Shown: positions 10,818-21,473, counted from the stretch's first letter. The stretch: 64,000 nt of DNA from Mytilinidion resinicola (GCF_010093595.1 NW_022985462.1:256948-320947), one strand, 5' to 3'. Numbers and translations are program-made. Notes: generated by a model not told the origin, from the sequence alone.

Positions 10818-12040
10818 TCAAACCAGGAAAAATCTCTCAGGGGGTTTTTCAGTCGGGTTGAGGCCCCCCCAGAGCATGCCAATCCGCTCATACTTCTCTC
10901 CGCCTGGGAGTCGACGGATCACCAATGACGCGATTCCGTCAGCGTCCGTGTCGAATTGCCCAAAACAGTAGACCACTTCCCCGTTAGGGACGTGTCCGGG
11001 TCCCTCTCGCATCAAGCAGTAGTCAGTCCACAACGATCTTAGGGGCGCGCCATCGATTCCAAGGAAGGTCTCTCCTACTAGATGGTCCGCACCCACTCCA
11101 TCATCGTGAAGACTTAGCTTATGGCCATACACAACCTTTGCAGGGGTGAGGTCAGCTTCAATTTTGAGGTGTGCTTCTTTCAGTTCTCCAAAGCCATCCC
11201 CCTCTCGAATCGGCGTACAACTAGTTCCAAGCACGAGAAAGCCGTTTGAGACCGTACCTTCTCCAGGGAGGGAGAAACGTACACTTCCATTTACCGAGGC
11301 CCAGGACCAGGATGGAGCTCGATAAGTCTTCAATTTCTCCGCGCACCTGTCGTCAACTTCCCAAAGGAGATCGTCGTAAAGCGAGTCTTCCCATAGACTA
11401 GCAAGATATTTCCCCATTTTGCAACGTCCAATTTCTCGAGCCAGGCCAGCAATAGCAGGCAGCCTATCGCTTTGCTCCGTCAAAGCAAGGCAGGAGTATC
11501 GCTGTACCATTTGATGCCAAAGAAGTGTGACAGGTGTCCTGGCCTGATGTTGCCGTTTCGGTAAAGCCCATGCTTCGAGCACCTCGCCGCTTTTGACTTT
11601 CTCCAGCTCCTTCATGGGTGCCGAGCGGTAATTGTTGCACTCACAGTCATCCCCTTCTTGACATTCCCAGACCAGCTCTTTTGTACAAAAGTGCAGAACC
11701 CTCGGCGCCAAGAGCTTTTCTTGATATACCCATCCACGACTCACTAAGGGATGGGCGTTCATACTTGTGTTGCTAAAGTTGACTACCTGTTCGCGGACGA
11801 AGATTCGGCTTCGCGTGATCGAGTTACCTTCGCCAGAGATACTCTCCGCCAAAGGCGGAGTTAAGGGGTGATCTTGATCCATGGGTGTTGCCGAAGAAAA
11901 GCAGCCTTCACTGCCGTTCCTAGACTTGGTGGCCGCAAGGGCGATATATGAGTTTTGATAGATCGTGGCCATCTGGGCAGACTCTTTTGCTCAATCATTC
12001 TTGTCGTCTTGAATAATACATAACCCATCGCTCCACGGCT
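10818..12040 (-). pseudogene. HET (heterokaryon incompatibility) domain gene, broken in the HET domain
   Basis: HET-domain proteins drive non-self recognition and cell death on hyphal fusion in filamentous fungi. The frame 10818-11972 (384 aa if read from its first ATG) starts in the middle of the conserved HET core: MATIYQNSYIALAATKS, then GCFSS, and later LVSRGWVYQEKLLAPRVLHF. Directly upstream on the same frame is a TGA (11991-11993) where the family has Trp, and the HET core continues beyond it as DGLCIIQDDKND. Upstream of about 12050 the sequence becomes AT-rich and no further N-terminus can be recognised. A TGG to TGA change is what RIP produces. The downstream two-thirds remain open. 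It might be translated as a truncated protein, but an intact HET domain is absent. Confidence 0.65.
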
Positions 12041-12240
12041 GGACCCATTAATCTAACCTAATAGCAGGCGTTACCGCTAGTCCCCTTTTATCTATAGATA
12101 TTAAATACGGGTTTTATTCTTCTAAAGTATATTTACTGTACTCCTTTTCTTATGCTATGGATAATTTTACACCCTATTTTATTGCCTAAGAGATACTAGT
12201 AGGGACACCTTACTCTAAATTTCTACGCGCTATATATATT
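12041..12240. other. AT-rich tract between HET and NLR remnants
   Basis: Dense in TA dinucleotides (for example gctatatatattattattaaatagg near 12221, read in parts), unlike the flanking genes. This composition is typical of RIP-mutated DNA; no gene is visible. Confidence 0.55.
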
Positions 12241-13262
12241 ATTATTAAATAGGAATAACTAATGGCTTGCTGTATCTCCTGCACTAGAGATGAGTAGTGA
12301 TTAAAGCATGCCATAGTAGGATGCTGTGGACCAAGCACATGCTAGTATCCACTGCGTGCCCTTTTATATAACGTTGAAGCAACTTCATATTGTTGCAGTT
12401 CATGTAAAAGGAAAGTTAGGCAGTATACGCTGGTCAGCGTCAAGGGGCGCTCATTCCCCAGAGCCTTCTTTTATACTTCTACCGCTCACTGGTTCATCTC
12501 CTCTGCCTCCTTGTACTTTCCCTATTATTGTAGCACTAACGCTACTCATTAGGGCGCAAGGATCATCCCACCCTGCTATCCTCTCCCTAGTTCTCACTAC
12601 CTTTCATTACCATATCCTTAGCCACTTTGTAGCTTCCCTTTGTCTACATATACCACGCAGCGTTGCTGAATACTTCAACCCAGGCCCATAGTAACTCGTC
12701 GCCGGCTGGCTCGCGCTGCAATATAGACTCAATACACGGAAATAGTATCTGGCACTTTGTCCAGTTATCAAACCTCCCCACCAGGAACTCCATTACCGTC
12801 AGCATAACAAACTTCTCTTTCCACCGCTCCACCTCACTAAATGACAGCAGTCAGACATTCGTGCAAAACTGCACTAGGGTTACATCTCGCATACGTTGCT
12901 ATCCGCAGTCGCTGCCACTAGCGAGTACACCTGCAGAATTTCCAAGTCGTAGTTGAACTCAGTATCACAATCGTCGTCCTTAGTATCACCATCAATGTTA
13001 TCCAACATCCTTACTGCTTCATCCGTCGAATGGCTGCATAGCACAGAGACAGGAATTCTTTATGGATTGAAGAAGCTCATCAGCGACAGCAGGTCCGTAG
13101 CCGAAGGCCTCTTCGCGGATCTGCTCAAACAATATCTCCCATGTCGTTACCATTAAATTCGATGCGCTTTCATCCGCGCGGAGGTCGCCAGCATTCTTGT
13201 TGAGGAAACCAGTTCTCTTCTTATTATTCCTCCGAAAGTCATCTAGGAACGGGTTTCGGTGA
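12240..13262 (-). pseudogene. Decayed NLR (NB-ARC/TPR-type STAND) gene remnant
   Basis: Read on the minus strand from 13262 the fragment carries the part of a fungal NLR after the nucleotide-binding core: NPFLDDFRRNNKKRTGFLN, then MVTTWEILFEQIREE, MSFFN and LVAATADSNVCEM. These are followed by the diagnostic block VGRFDNWTKCQILFPCIESI and LLWAWVEVFSNAAWYM. Then come degenerate TPR-like repeats: KYKEAEEMNQ, KKALGNERPLTLTSVYCL and ASTLYKRARSGY. Multiple stops interrupt it, including TAG directly after NAAWYM where Trp is expected, TGA where Arg is expected in the TPRs, and several TAA/TAG. There is also at least one frame jump near 13090. The N-terminal NB-ARC core with its P-loop is not present. 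Fungal NLRs act in allorecognition and defence; this one cannot be functional. Confidence 0.72.
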
Positions 13263-13267
13263 TTTTT

Positions 13268-15314
13268 TCACAGATTCTTGTCCTCCGATATGTCGTGGTT
13301 GTGCACCTCGATCGCACGAGAGATTTGAGCAAGCATCGAAGGCCCTGTGTCCTGAGGTCCGATATTCAGGTATTGGTCAAACGAACTGGTACTCTGTATC
13401 ACACCTTTCAGATGCACATAACGGGTCCGTGTCATTCTGGATTTCGCAATCCGAATGGCGGCAGTCAACGCATTCCGAATTTGCCTGCCGTTGAGCTCCT
13501 CGCTGGCTAGTTCATCAAGATGATTGAAAATTTCGTCGTAGTCAGCAAACTCGCCCAGGGACTTAAATCTCTCAAGCAAATTGGACCAGAGTTGCCGCCT
13601 GGCTGCCTTATTCAGTGTACCATAATGAAGGGCCAAATGAATGCGCGACTCGAAAGGCTACATCGAACGATCCAACTCGGTTTGTGGTGAGAATTATAAT
13701 GCCATTATAATATTCGAGGGCATGTAGGAAGACTGGTATAGTTAGAACATTCCCGTAACACTCGTCCGTCTGGAGGCATACCCGAAACTAGAGAGTCTCT
13801 TCGCAAGTCCGCCCCTGTTCTCTGGTCCAGAAAGACATCAGCTTCGTCGAGCAAGAGAACTATGCATAAGGTTAACTTATTGCGTTTAGTACTAGTAACG
13901 TACAATACGCACTGCAATCCCAATATTTGCTCAGAGACATGACCCGTTGTAGGGACCTTTGAACACTCTCGGGGTCAACACCCAAATCACCACTCGTGAT
14001 ACGGTGTAGTGGCCTTCTCGTCAACTCGGCGATACTGGACGGGATGCACTGTCACCCGGCACATTAATTTATACGTGACATCAGGGGTGAACTGACCTCT
14101 CTGCCGTAAGTGTCTTACCAGTTCCTGGGGGCCCATGGAAGAGCATGGTCAAACCCTCCCCCTTTCCCGCGACGAAGTCCAGAAAACAAGCGCCATTTGT
14201 TGCGCGGGTTGAAATTAAAGAACGTATGAGCTCTTTACGTTCCGCGCCAATAACTAGCCAGTCAAAGGCATCGCAGTTCCAAATGACGTCCGCGAGATTG
14301 TGGACGTAGAGCCAAACTGTGGTACAGTCAAATTTAGCAAGTACAAGATGAGGAGTAGCGGGACTGATGAGGATAGACGGCTTACCCCAAGACTTCTCTT
14401 CCATGTCAAACCCCACTATCGTAGGTGGAAGCACCAAGAGCATTTGGGGGTCGATCTCCGTCTCAAAGAGTAATATAGACAGAGGCCTAGTGTCATGTCC
14501 AAACTGGGCCCTGCTCTTGCCTTGTGCATTGAACGTGAAAGGATCATCATCATCGAATTCGTGGTCCGCGGCAAATCCGATTCCATGCTCTTGGTAGTAT
14601 GTTGAAACATCAACCATCAACCTTGATCGAGCCTTCTGACCAGTTAGCTTTAAGGTAAGAAGTGACAACTACTCTACTGGAGAGGGTACTCACGTAGGAA
14701 CGCTGACCATCAGCATCCCGTCCCGTGTATTCGGAGTAATAGCTCTCTCTCGCGCGCCAGTACTTCTTCCCCCGCCACCTGAGCTGTTGCTGATCTTCCG
14801 GTGAAGCAAACCGAAATGGATAAATGGTGAGTTTTGCTATGGGTACCACTTGGGTTGCTTCGGCACCGGGTGGCATCTCGACAGTACTGATCCAGGGAAC
14901 TCTCAATAACTGCTTTCCATCATTCCCCCAGCACCAGCCACGGAGCGATACAGAGCTAGTCTCTGTGGAAACGCAGTTAGTCAAGACCCCGGCTCACACA
15001 ACTCCAGTCTGTGGATGGCGAGCAACCACGATATCGCTCGGTTTAAACAGCTTTCCAAGATGTAGAGCTGACACAAGGCCTTGGTTGAAGGTATCCTCTG
15101 CTTCGTCATATTCCATTCGGTAATGTTGTTCCAGGAAAGTGATCAGGGGACAGACCACGGCCTTGTAGTCTGGGTTTGTCTCTGCTAGCCTACGTAACTC
15201 TTGCTCGTGATGGAATAGCGAGTTGTAGGGGGCATCCATTTCCTTGACATTGACCTCCAATGCCGCTCTATCTGAGTTTGGAACCCCAGTCGGACCCCAG
15301 TTTTGGCCATGCAT
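13268..15314 (-). CDS. AAA-family ATPase (DUF7025-type fungal protein), carrying a one-base frameshift
   Basis: Minus-strand gene with six recognisable exons. The N-terminal domain is of the type that precedes AAA modules in fungal AAA proteins (FLEQHYRMEYDEAEDTF, LFKPSDIVVARHPQTGV). The Walker A motif HGPPGTGKTLTAE lies near 14110-14145 and Walker B LLLDEADVFLDQ near 13830-13860. The second region of homology is LEYYNGIIILTTNRVGSFD near 13670-13720, followed by the lid with ELNGRQIRNALTAA. Introns at about 14955-14994, 14650-14690, 14317-14385, 14050-14090, 13865-13912 and 13735-13785 have plausible donors and acceptors. At 13653-13655 an AAA run (TTT on the coding strand) is one base too long: SFDVA is in one frame and FESRIHLALHY in the next. 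Either the allele is broken or the assembly has an error. The 5' end is uncertain, since a ctgcag acceptor lies just upstream of the chosen ATG. Confidence 0.7.
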
Positions 15315-15801
15315 TCTGCAGGGTTAGCCTCGGAAGGCCCAACTTCCGGTGATGCACCTCCAACCTGCAACCTGCAACCTGCAACCTGCTGCCTGCTGCC
15401 TGCTGCCTTGAAATTCCGCCTTGACGAAGCTCAATCCTCCAAGGGTAAGCGAATTTCGTATGGCCAGCACAACACCACTGCCTCGCCGCTTTGGTTGTTA
15501 AAGTGTTTTGTGTTAGACTTGGAGTCGTGTGCAACATCTTGTAAGCCGAAGGTGACCTACATTCATCCCTAGGAGAAGCGTATGCCCAATTCGTGATTGG
15601 CCTAGGGGTTTGCAGGAGTTTTGGGGGCGCGCTAGTGAGACGCTAGCAAGGGCGTAATCCAGCCAGGGTTAGTCTGATTCATGAGATATGTAAGAGGTTG
15701 GGTCGCTTACTATCGCGCGTGATCTCGCTAACAAATTATCTTGCTAGAAGCCCGGCTTCGTCCTTACGTCTCTCTAGCCTCATCGCTACGCGCAAAGCGT
15801 T
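15315..15801. other. Spacer with a CTGC-rich microsatellite
   Basis: Between the AAA gene and the F-box gene. About 15361-15410 consists of imperfect tandem units, first cctgcaa (four times) and then cctgctg (three times). A possible 5' exon of the AAA gene may lie here but cannot be defined. Confidence 0.5.
15361..15410. repeat. Microsatellite, cctgcaa/cctgctg units
   Basis: Direct 7 bp units: cctgcaa repeated, then cctgctg repeated. Short tandem array. Confidence 0.85.
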
Positions 15802-17439
15802 ATGGCAACCTCGTTTTTACATATGCCCGCAGAGATCGTCGAATTGATCGCAGGCCACCTAGGCCTTTCTGATCTCCGCAGCCTACGCTTCGCCTGCAGA
15901 GACGTCAACGCGAAAGTCACTGCGAGCAGCCGCTTCGAAGGCTTTTGCGTTCACAAGAATGTCGAGTTGCGGAAGTCTAACGTGGAAGAGCTAGGAGCTC
16001 GGCTTTGCGAGCCAGGTGTCCAGAAGTATCTGGAGCATTTGACAATCACAGGTGTTCTCATTGTCACGAAAGGCCTGGAGCGCATCATTCGGGAAAAGAC
16101 AAAACCGGCCAATCTTGAAGATCCTTGTGGCATGAGGCGTGACATGATTGGCAATCGCTCCAATCCACAACGTGTTGCAGCTTCTCAGTCTGAGGTGATA
16201 GACGCTGAGTCTCAGCTGTCTGACTTCAAAAGGCAAATCCATACTGTCGACATAGAGCGAACGGCCGGTCATGATTCAAGTGCCCTGGCTGATTTATTCC
16301 AAATCATCAAGACGCACTGCAAAGCGGCTGGGCTCAAGAGTCTCACTCTCGATCTGGTTGTCCGTAGAGAGCAGACTACTTTCCTGTCGCCAGCCGTGGG
16401 CGCTCCATTTCGACAGGTCTGGGAGACCGCGCAACATGTTCTTTCCGTCTCGCTGCAAGCCTGGCATCGTAGCGCTATCAGGATAGAACGCCTGGACGTC
16501 TTCTCTGAGACAGAAGCCTGCGGGGTACAGGCCTGCACTTTCGCTGCCCTCCAGAACCAAATTGACTTCAAAAACCTCTACGGACTAAGGGCGTTGTCTC
16601 TGAGCATTAGCAACCGAATGCTTCCCCTCAGTGCCTCCGAACAGATTCGCGATGCCGACACGGATGAGGAGCGTCCAGACGAGCGACCAAGCATCATGCG
16701 CGAAAACGGACACCCGTATGCGAACGCCCAGCAAACTCATGTGGCGCTCAGGGAAGAACGTATGAGATTGCTGAATGACCCAGATAATATCACCGGGCTC
16801 GCAGACTGGCTGCGACGGACGACAAGCCTAGAAGAGCTATTTATCCGTAATTATTGGGTACTCAATAGTTTCGATACCTCTGCTCCCGCTCTTGCTGGCC
16901 GCAAAGCCTTGGTTGGATACCTCGCGGAAAGCGTACCACTTCCGAACCTGCGCAACTTAATCTTGCGGAGCGCGGACATCGAAATCGGCGCGCTCCTAAC
17001 ACTTCTGAGAAACAGTCCACGCCTGAAGTCACTCGCCATGCGAGAAGTGACCCTAACTGCATCGAACGGCCAAAGCTGGAGGACAGTGTTTGCCCATATA
17101 ACCTCCCATGGCGCGGAATTGACCCATGTCTACTTTGACAATCTCTTCGAGGAGACTGAGCAGCAGCACAGCTACGTCACTTGTTTTACCCCAGGTACCG
17201 AGCCTGGGTACAGCATCAGCAGCGGTGAAGATGGAAGTGCTCGATTGCGAAGACTGGGACTAGTTCAGTGGGACTTCTGCAGGCCGAGCGCAAACGGCTG
17301 GAATGCATTCGAGCTTCACCGGCGAGAGGACGTTCTAAGAGGCATTGAATACCAGCTCAACCCACAGTATATTGTTGGCTCGGTGCAGAACTCAATGTGG
17401 ATGGAACAACGAAGGCGCAATCACGGTCCTCTTGGATAG
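15802..17439 (+). CDS. F-box domain protein
   Basis: Intronless frame of 545 aa. The F-box is at the extreme N-terminus (MPAEIVELIAGHLGLSDLRSLRFACRDVN), so a role as a substrate receptor of an SCF ubiquitin ligase is likely. The rest holds leucine-rich stretches such as LEHLTITGVL, NLRNLILRSADIEIGALL and SPRLKSLAMREVTL, which look like irregular leucine-rich repeats, and it ends with a basic segment. This matches the many fungal F-box/LRR-like proteins of unknown target. The start is the first ATG, immediately preceding the F-box. Confidence 0.82.
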   Translation: MATSFLHMPAEIVELIAGHLGLSDLRSLRFACRDVNAKVTASSRFEGFCVHKNVELRKSNVEELGARLCEPGVQKYLEHLTITGVLIVTKGLERIIREKTKPANLEDPCGMRRDMIGNRSNPQRVAASQSEVIDAESQLSDFKRQIHTVDIERTAGHDSSALADLFQIIKTHCKAAGLKSLTLDLVVRREQTTFLSPAVGAPFRQVWETAQHVLSVSLQAWHRSAIRIERLDVFSETEACGVQACTFAALQNQIDFKNLYGLRALSLSISNRMLPLSASEQIRDADTDEERPDERPSIMRENGHPYANAQQTHVALREERMRLLNDPDNITGLADWLRRTTSLEELFIRNYWVLNSFDTSAPALAGRKALVGYLAESVPLPNLRNLILRSADIEIGALLTLLRNSPRLKSLAMREVTLTASNGQSWRTVFAHITSHGAELTHVYFDNLFEETEQQHSYVTCFTPGTEPGYSISSGEDGSARLRRLGLVQWDFCRPSANGWNAFELHRREDVLRGIEYQLNPQYIVGSVQNSMWMEQRRRNHGPLG

Positions 17440-18035
17440 AGTTGACTCCTTGAAGAGTAAACAAGCTCGACTCAGAAGGAAAACGCGTCGTTGCTATGGT
17501 CAACTGACCTAGCAACTAGGCTCTCGTCGAAGGAAACATTTCAGGGTTTAGGACATAAGGGAATCGCACGGGACAGACGCAATCGAACCATTCCGTTTCT
17601 AGAGTTACAGTATTTCGTGAGAGACCAATACAACTCGATCGGCTCTCGTGTATGAATAGAATCACCTTTAGACCCAGCAAACTCAAGATCCTTCTTTTTC
17701 ACATGTCCTTCAATCCTTCCATCCCACAGTCCTGTGATTCCTGGATCTGACCGCGGTATAGTCCCGCACGTGTCCCGCAGTGTCAGGGTCCTTCAATCCT
17801 TCAATCCTTCGCTCGCTGTGTGAACTTTACAGTTTATTACTAACCGCAGAATCTCGTCACCCCTCAATCCTGCAATCCCTCAATCCTGCATGCATGAACC
17901 GTCCCCACATGATACCGCTATACGCTTGTGAAGTGTTTCGATGCCTAGCTCTGCGCAGAAACAAAAATCCAGCAGTTGCTCTGGAGCACTCTGAGCTGCA
18001 TTCATCTCTCTTCATTGCGGACTCCCTTTCTTACC
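17440..18035. other. Spacer with TCAATCCT repeats
   Basis: No gene. Contains repeated tcaatcct-type octamers at about 17709, 17791-17809 and 17863-17890. Confidence 0.5.
17789..17892. repeat. Interspersed tcaatcctt/tcaatcctgc short repeats
   Basis: At least five occurrences of caatcct within about 100 bp, in the promoter of the CmcJ-like gene. Confidence 0.55.
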
Positions 18036-19123
18036 ATGACGGCAGCAGCAGTCCTTCACCAAGCCGTCCTCCGCTTTGGCGTACCCGACACATCTATCAG
18101 CGTCGAGGAGCGCGGCTTATACGCCTTCCCTGCAAACAAGGACGTGGAAGAATTTGACTTTCAACTACGGGATGCTCGCACCTCCCCAGAGATCCTGCCT
18201 GGGATGGCTGGCTTGGATGCCCAGGGGTTTGCGTTTGTCAAGCACAAGTCCGCATTGCAGGACTCAAAAGATTGGCTGACTGGCCACAATGTCGAGAAGA
18301 CGTATATCCCGGAGATTGAGAAACTGGCGTGCGAAGTCACAGGTGGTAAACGAGCGGTTGTCATGGATGCGTCGTTCCGTCTCAAGCCGGCTGATGATCA
18401 GATTCAGCTTGACTGGTATCGGCGACGTGGGGACGCCATTGATGATCAGGTTGCCTTATTGCCTAAGAATGTGACTGCGGGTGGGTATAATCAAAAACAA
18501 ACAATCAAGCATTCTCAGTCATGCACTTGCTAAGCTTTGTATCTACAGTTTACGGCCGTGAGGTCGGCGCAGCGATTGAGCCAGCACGCCAGGCACACAT
18601 CGACTATACCTGCCAAGGCATGCGCGACACGGCCCGCTATCGTCGTCAAGACATTTACGATATGTGCAAGAAGACCATGGAAGCCGAGGACGCAGTCGCG
18701 AGAGGCGAGAAGCATAGCAAGGAAGTGCCACGATACGCCGCGTTCTCCGCCTGGCGGCCTTTGAGTACCGTTCGCCGGGACCCCATCGCCGTGTGCGATT
18801 CTCGATCTGTCAAGGCAGATGATTATGCAAAGGTGTTGTACCGCGCTGTCAGCGATATTACGGGAAGTAGAGAATATCATTTGGAAGCTGCTTGGCTTTC
18901 GCCGCCGGGGGAGAAGTCGGACTAGCGGTGGTATTGGTGCCCTGAGCAGCAACCGGACAAGGTGTTGTTTATAAAGTTCGCGGATACAGAGGCGGAGATC
19001 TTGGCTGAAGTGTCGCCAGGGTGCGCACATCTTAGTCCGAAGTTGGCGGGAAGCAAGGGCGAGGAGATACGGAAGAGTGTGGAGTGTAGACTGCTTGTTT
19101 TTTTGGGAGTAATAGGCGCCTAA
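18036..19123 (+). pseudogene. CmcJ/NvfI-family oxidoreductase (GA4-desaturase-like) with a premature TAG
   Basis: The family comprises 2-oxoglutarate/Fe(II)-type fungal oxidoreductases often linked to secondary metabolism. Exon 1 18036-18480 and exon 2 from 18549, with a 68 nt intron, join in frame. Family blocks are visible: GFAFVKHKSALQD, YIPEIEKLACEVTGGKRAVV, ARQAHIDYTCQG (metal-site region), AFSAWRPLSTVRRDPIAVCD and the C-terminal RWYWCPEQQPDKVLFIKFAD. A TAG at 18923-18925 falls directly before RWYW. The reading frame then stays open for 65 more codons to 19123 and keeps family-like sequence, including SVECRLLVF, which suggests a recent stop. Translation to the TAG gives 273 aa and lacks the conserved C-terminus. 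Alternatives are readthrough, or use of the shorter protein. Confidence 0.72.
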
Positions 19124-19414
19124 GTGTTCGGAGTTGGCTGGTTGATCGTATCGTTGCTTTTACTTGACATAACAGTAGACGGGGACTATCATGTATGCAC
19201 GTAGTTATATGATTATTCTTGGAAAGCTTTACGCAACCCCACGAATTGAGACTCGGCGAAGACGAGACGAAACTCCACTATGGCTTGTTTGTCCAGTAGA
19301 TGCATCACTAAAGAGCCCCATAGCATCAGTAGCGGACACGGTTATAATGTATTATTCAGCTTAAAAAAGATAATAGGTAGAGAAGTAAGTACTTGGCTAT
19401 CACTACGGAGGGGT
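19124..19414. other. Spacer
   Basis: No gene seen. Confidence 0.4.
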
Positions 19415-20524
19415 TCACGTTGTACAACGTGCAGCTGGCGCTTCTAAGTCGAGAAGATGAGCCTGCAAAGTCCGTGAAGGGTAAGCTAAAAGCACCTTGA
19501 TGGTTACGTTATAGCATTGGGCAAGGAGCAGCATAGTGACCATGTCCGCTCCGCGATCGAATATGGACTGCCCATCTTCTCCTTTATCTTCTGCAACAAG
19601 AAGGCTAAGCTCCCTCCATGCCCTCCAGACCAAGCCTACAGAAGACGGCGAGGGTAAGTGGAATTGGTTATAAGAAACGGATGGGGCTATTACCGGCGCA
19701 CCCAAGGGCAGCGTATGAGATGGATAAGCGTCACTAAGTGTTGCTTTTACCGAGCGGAGCGTAGTGGAGAGGCTTTTAGTCATGGCCTTCAAGACAAGAG
19801 TAAGGCAGTCGGATATCCAACAGGCTTCAGCCGTTGGTATGGACGCTAAGGAGAATCGTAAGTCTACCTCCAAGGTATCCAGGAACGGCGTTGCAATAAT
19901 CCACATGTCCGCAGAGCCTGCCAGCCGGTCCCGACCTGAAAGCGAGGCGCGTGCACTGCCAAAATTAACGACCAGATCCAGAGCCGTATGATTCTGGAAG
20001 ATTAGAACAGAGCTGTACTTTGTCCAAGACGGCCACGGACTACATTGCTTGATAATGTCCCGAAAACCAAGATGACGATGCGGCATATCGGCCACGAAGT
20101 CTTCCTACATTCTGGAGACCAACGTGGCTAATGTCGCAGACTCTTCGACCTGAGCGCGCACGGGCAAAATGTTCAAACAGGGTCCCTTCACTCCCTCTAT
20201 CTCGGACATTGGCAGATACCGGTTGGCGCTGACCTGCCCGAACACGATGTCGTTTGTTCCCAATGCATGCTGGAGGAAAATGGCCCAAGCAGCTCTCAAC
20301 ATGGTCGAAGACGTTGCCAAGGATGTTTGTAGGTCATTCAAAGGTACACTGATCGATCGGCGGCCGTCCAGGTTAGAGAAAGGCACTTGCTGTGGATGTG
20401 GTTGATACAAGTTTGTAGGGTATGGGAAGCCCATGAAAACGCAGCATCGGAAGCCGTATCTCCAGAGATGGTTGGTTGAGAAACCAAGCGACCATACAAG
20501 GGTTCTGTTTAACATTGTTGTCAA
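19415..20524 (-). pseudogene. NRPS relic: condensation-domain C-terminal part plus degenerate thiolation domain
   Basis: The minus-strand frame resembles the later half of a nonribosomal peptide synthetase condensation domain: AWAIFLQHALGTNDIVFGQV, GVKGPCLNILPVRA and FRDIIKQCSPWPSWTKYSSV. A thiolation-like segment follows, SIFDRGADMVTMLLL. In active thiolation domains the corresponding stretch has a GGDS core whose Ser carries phosphopantetheine; here Met replaces it. An in-frame TAG (20105-20107) splits the frame where CAG (Gln) would fit. The N-terminal half of the condensation domain, with its HHxxxDG motif, and any adenylation domain are absent. I read it as a truncated, inactive fragment of a larger synthetase. 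Confidence 0.65.
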
Positions 20525-21021
20525 CTTAAGAGTCTACGAAAGGGCGACGTCTCTAATAATAGTTTGGATACGATGCTAAATAAAGCGACTGGAATGAAAC
20601 TGGCTTGGCTTGGTAGAAAGCAAGGGGTGGTACGAGTGACCAGGAAAGAGGCTATCGTACATATCAACATACCTAGCGAACGCGGCAAAGGTGTTTGTGT
20701 ATGCAAAGTGTCTTGTGTGTCGTCCACTCGCGCAGTGAAAAAAGCTAGCTTCATCTTGACCTCGTTTTTTGTATAGCCAGCAACCTCAAAGACATGATTG
20801 TAACTCTCAAGACGAAGCTCCTCTAGGTCAGCTATAGGGCCAAACTTGGGCTCGAAATGTACAAGGCCAGCGAGAACTAATTTGCACATCGGACAGCCTG
20901 CCTTGACCGCGTCCTCAAGCATTTGAGGCGTGAATCGGAGGTTGAGGATGTCGAGCCAACCTTGTGGTGGCGGGAAATTGTTGCACAAGTTACAGCGTGT
21001 CATCATAATCGCATCTGACAT
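20521..21021 (-). pseudogene. N-terminal fragment of a HET-type protein
   Basis: The frame from 21021 begins MSDAIMMTRCNLCNNFPPPQ and continues with LEDAVKAGCPMCKLVLAGL and EELRLESYNHVFEVAGYTKN, a pattern common at the N-terminus of HET-domain proteins, with paired Cys, a buried Cys-x2-Cys and a beta-rich segment. After about KMKLAFFTARVDD it loses resemblance and stops at 20521. The NRPS-like sequence starts within the next hundred bases. The HET domain itself is missing. It may be expressed as a 166 aa protein, but I consider it a truncated copy. Confidence 0.45.
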
Positions 21022-21473
21022 TCCGAGAAGAGTTATGATGCGTGGAACGATAGAATAAGAAGGCTGAGAAGAAGAAAAGATTGTGAAAGTGGCGGAGCAA
21101 ACTTTGGCCTTTACAAAGACCACGTGATCGATACATTTGATTCGATATGTACATACGGTAGTCAGTGAAATCTGCGTGTGTTGATTGTACCTATGATGCC
21201 TGCAACGAGCAACGATGAGGGCAGCGGAATTGAGATAGTTCCACCCCATGATGCCAAGCCCCCTCCCCCGCGGAGCCTCGCCCGCCATCCCGTCACACGA
21301 ACCAAGACACTTCACCAGCGTCCAACTTACAATGTGACAGCTCATATCTCACGTCGACTGCTTCTGATTCCGGCCGAGGGGCTTGCTTAGTGCTATTTCT
21401 GCACTCCTGCTTCCTTCATTCTCTCCCCTAACCTCCTTCCACCCATCCACCTCCCAAACCCTCAACCGCAATC
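21022..21473. other. Spacer between divergent genes
   Basis: Shared upstream region of the HET fragment (minus) and the basic protein gene (plus). It includes a C/T-rich leader at about 21405-21470 typical of fungal promoters. Confidence 0.45.

Noticed and set aside
15361..15410. CRISPR-like array
   Set aside because: Units are 7 bp without spacers; it is a microsatellite in a eukaryotic genome.
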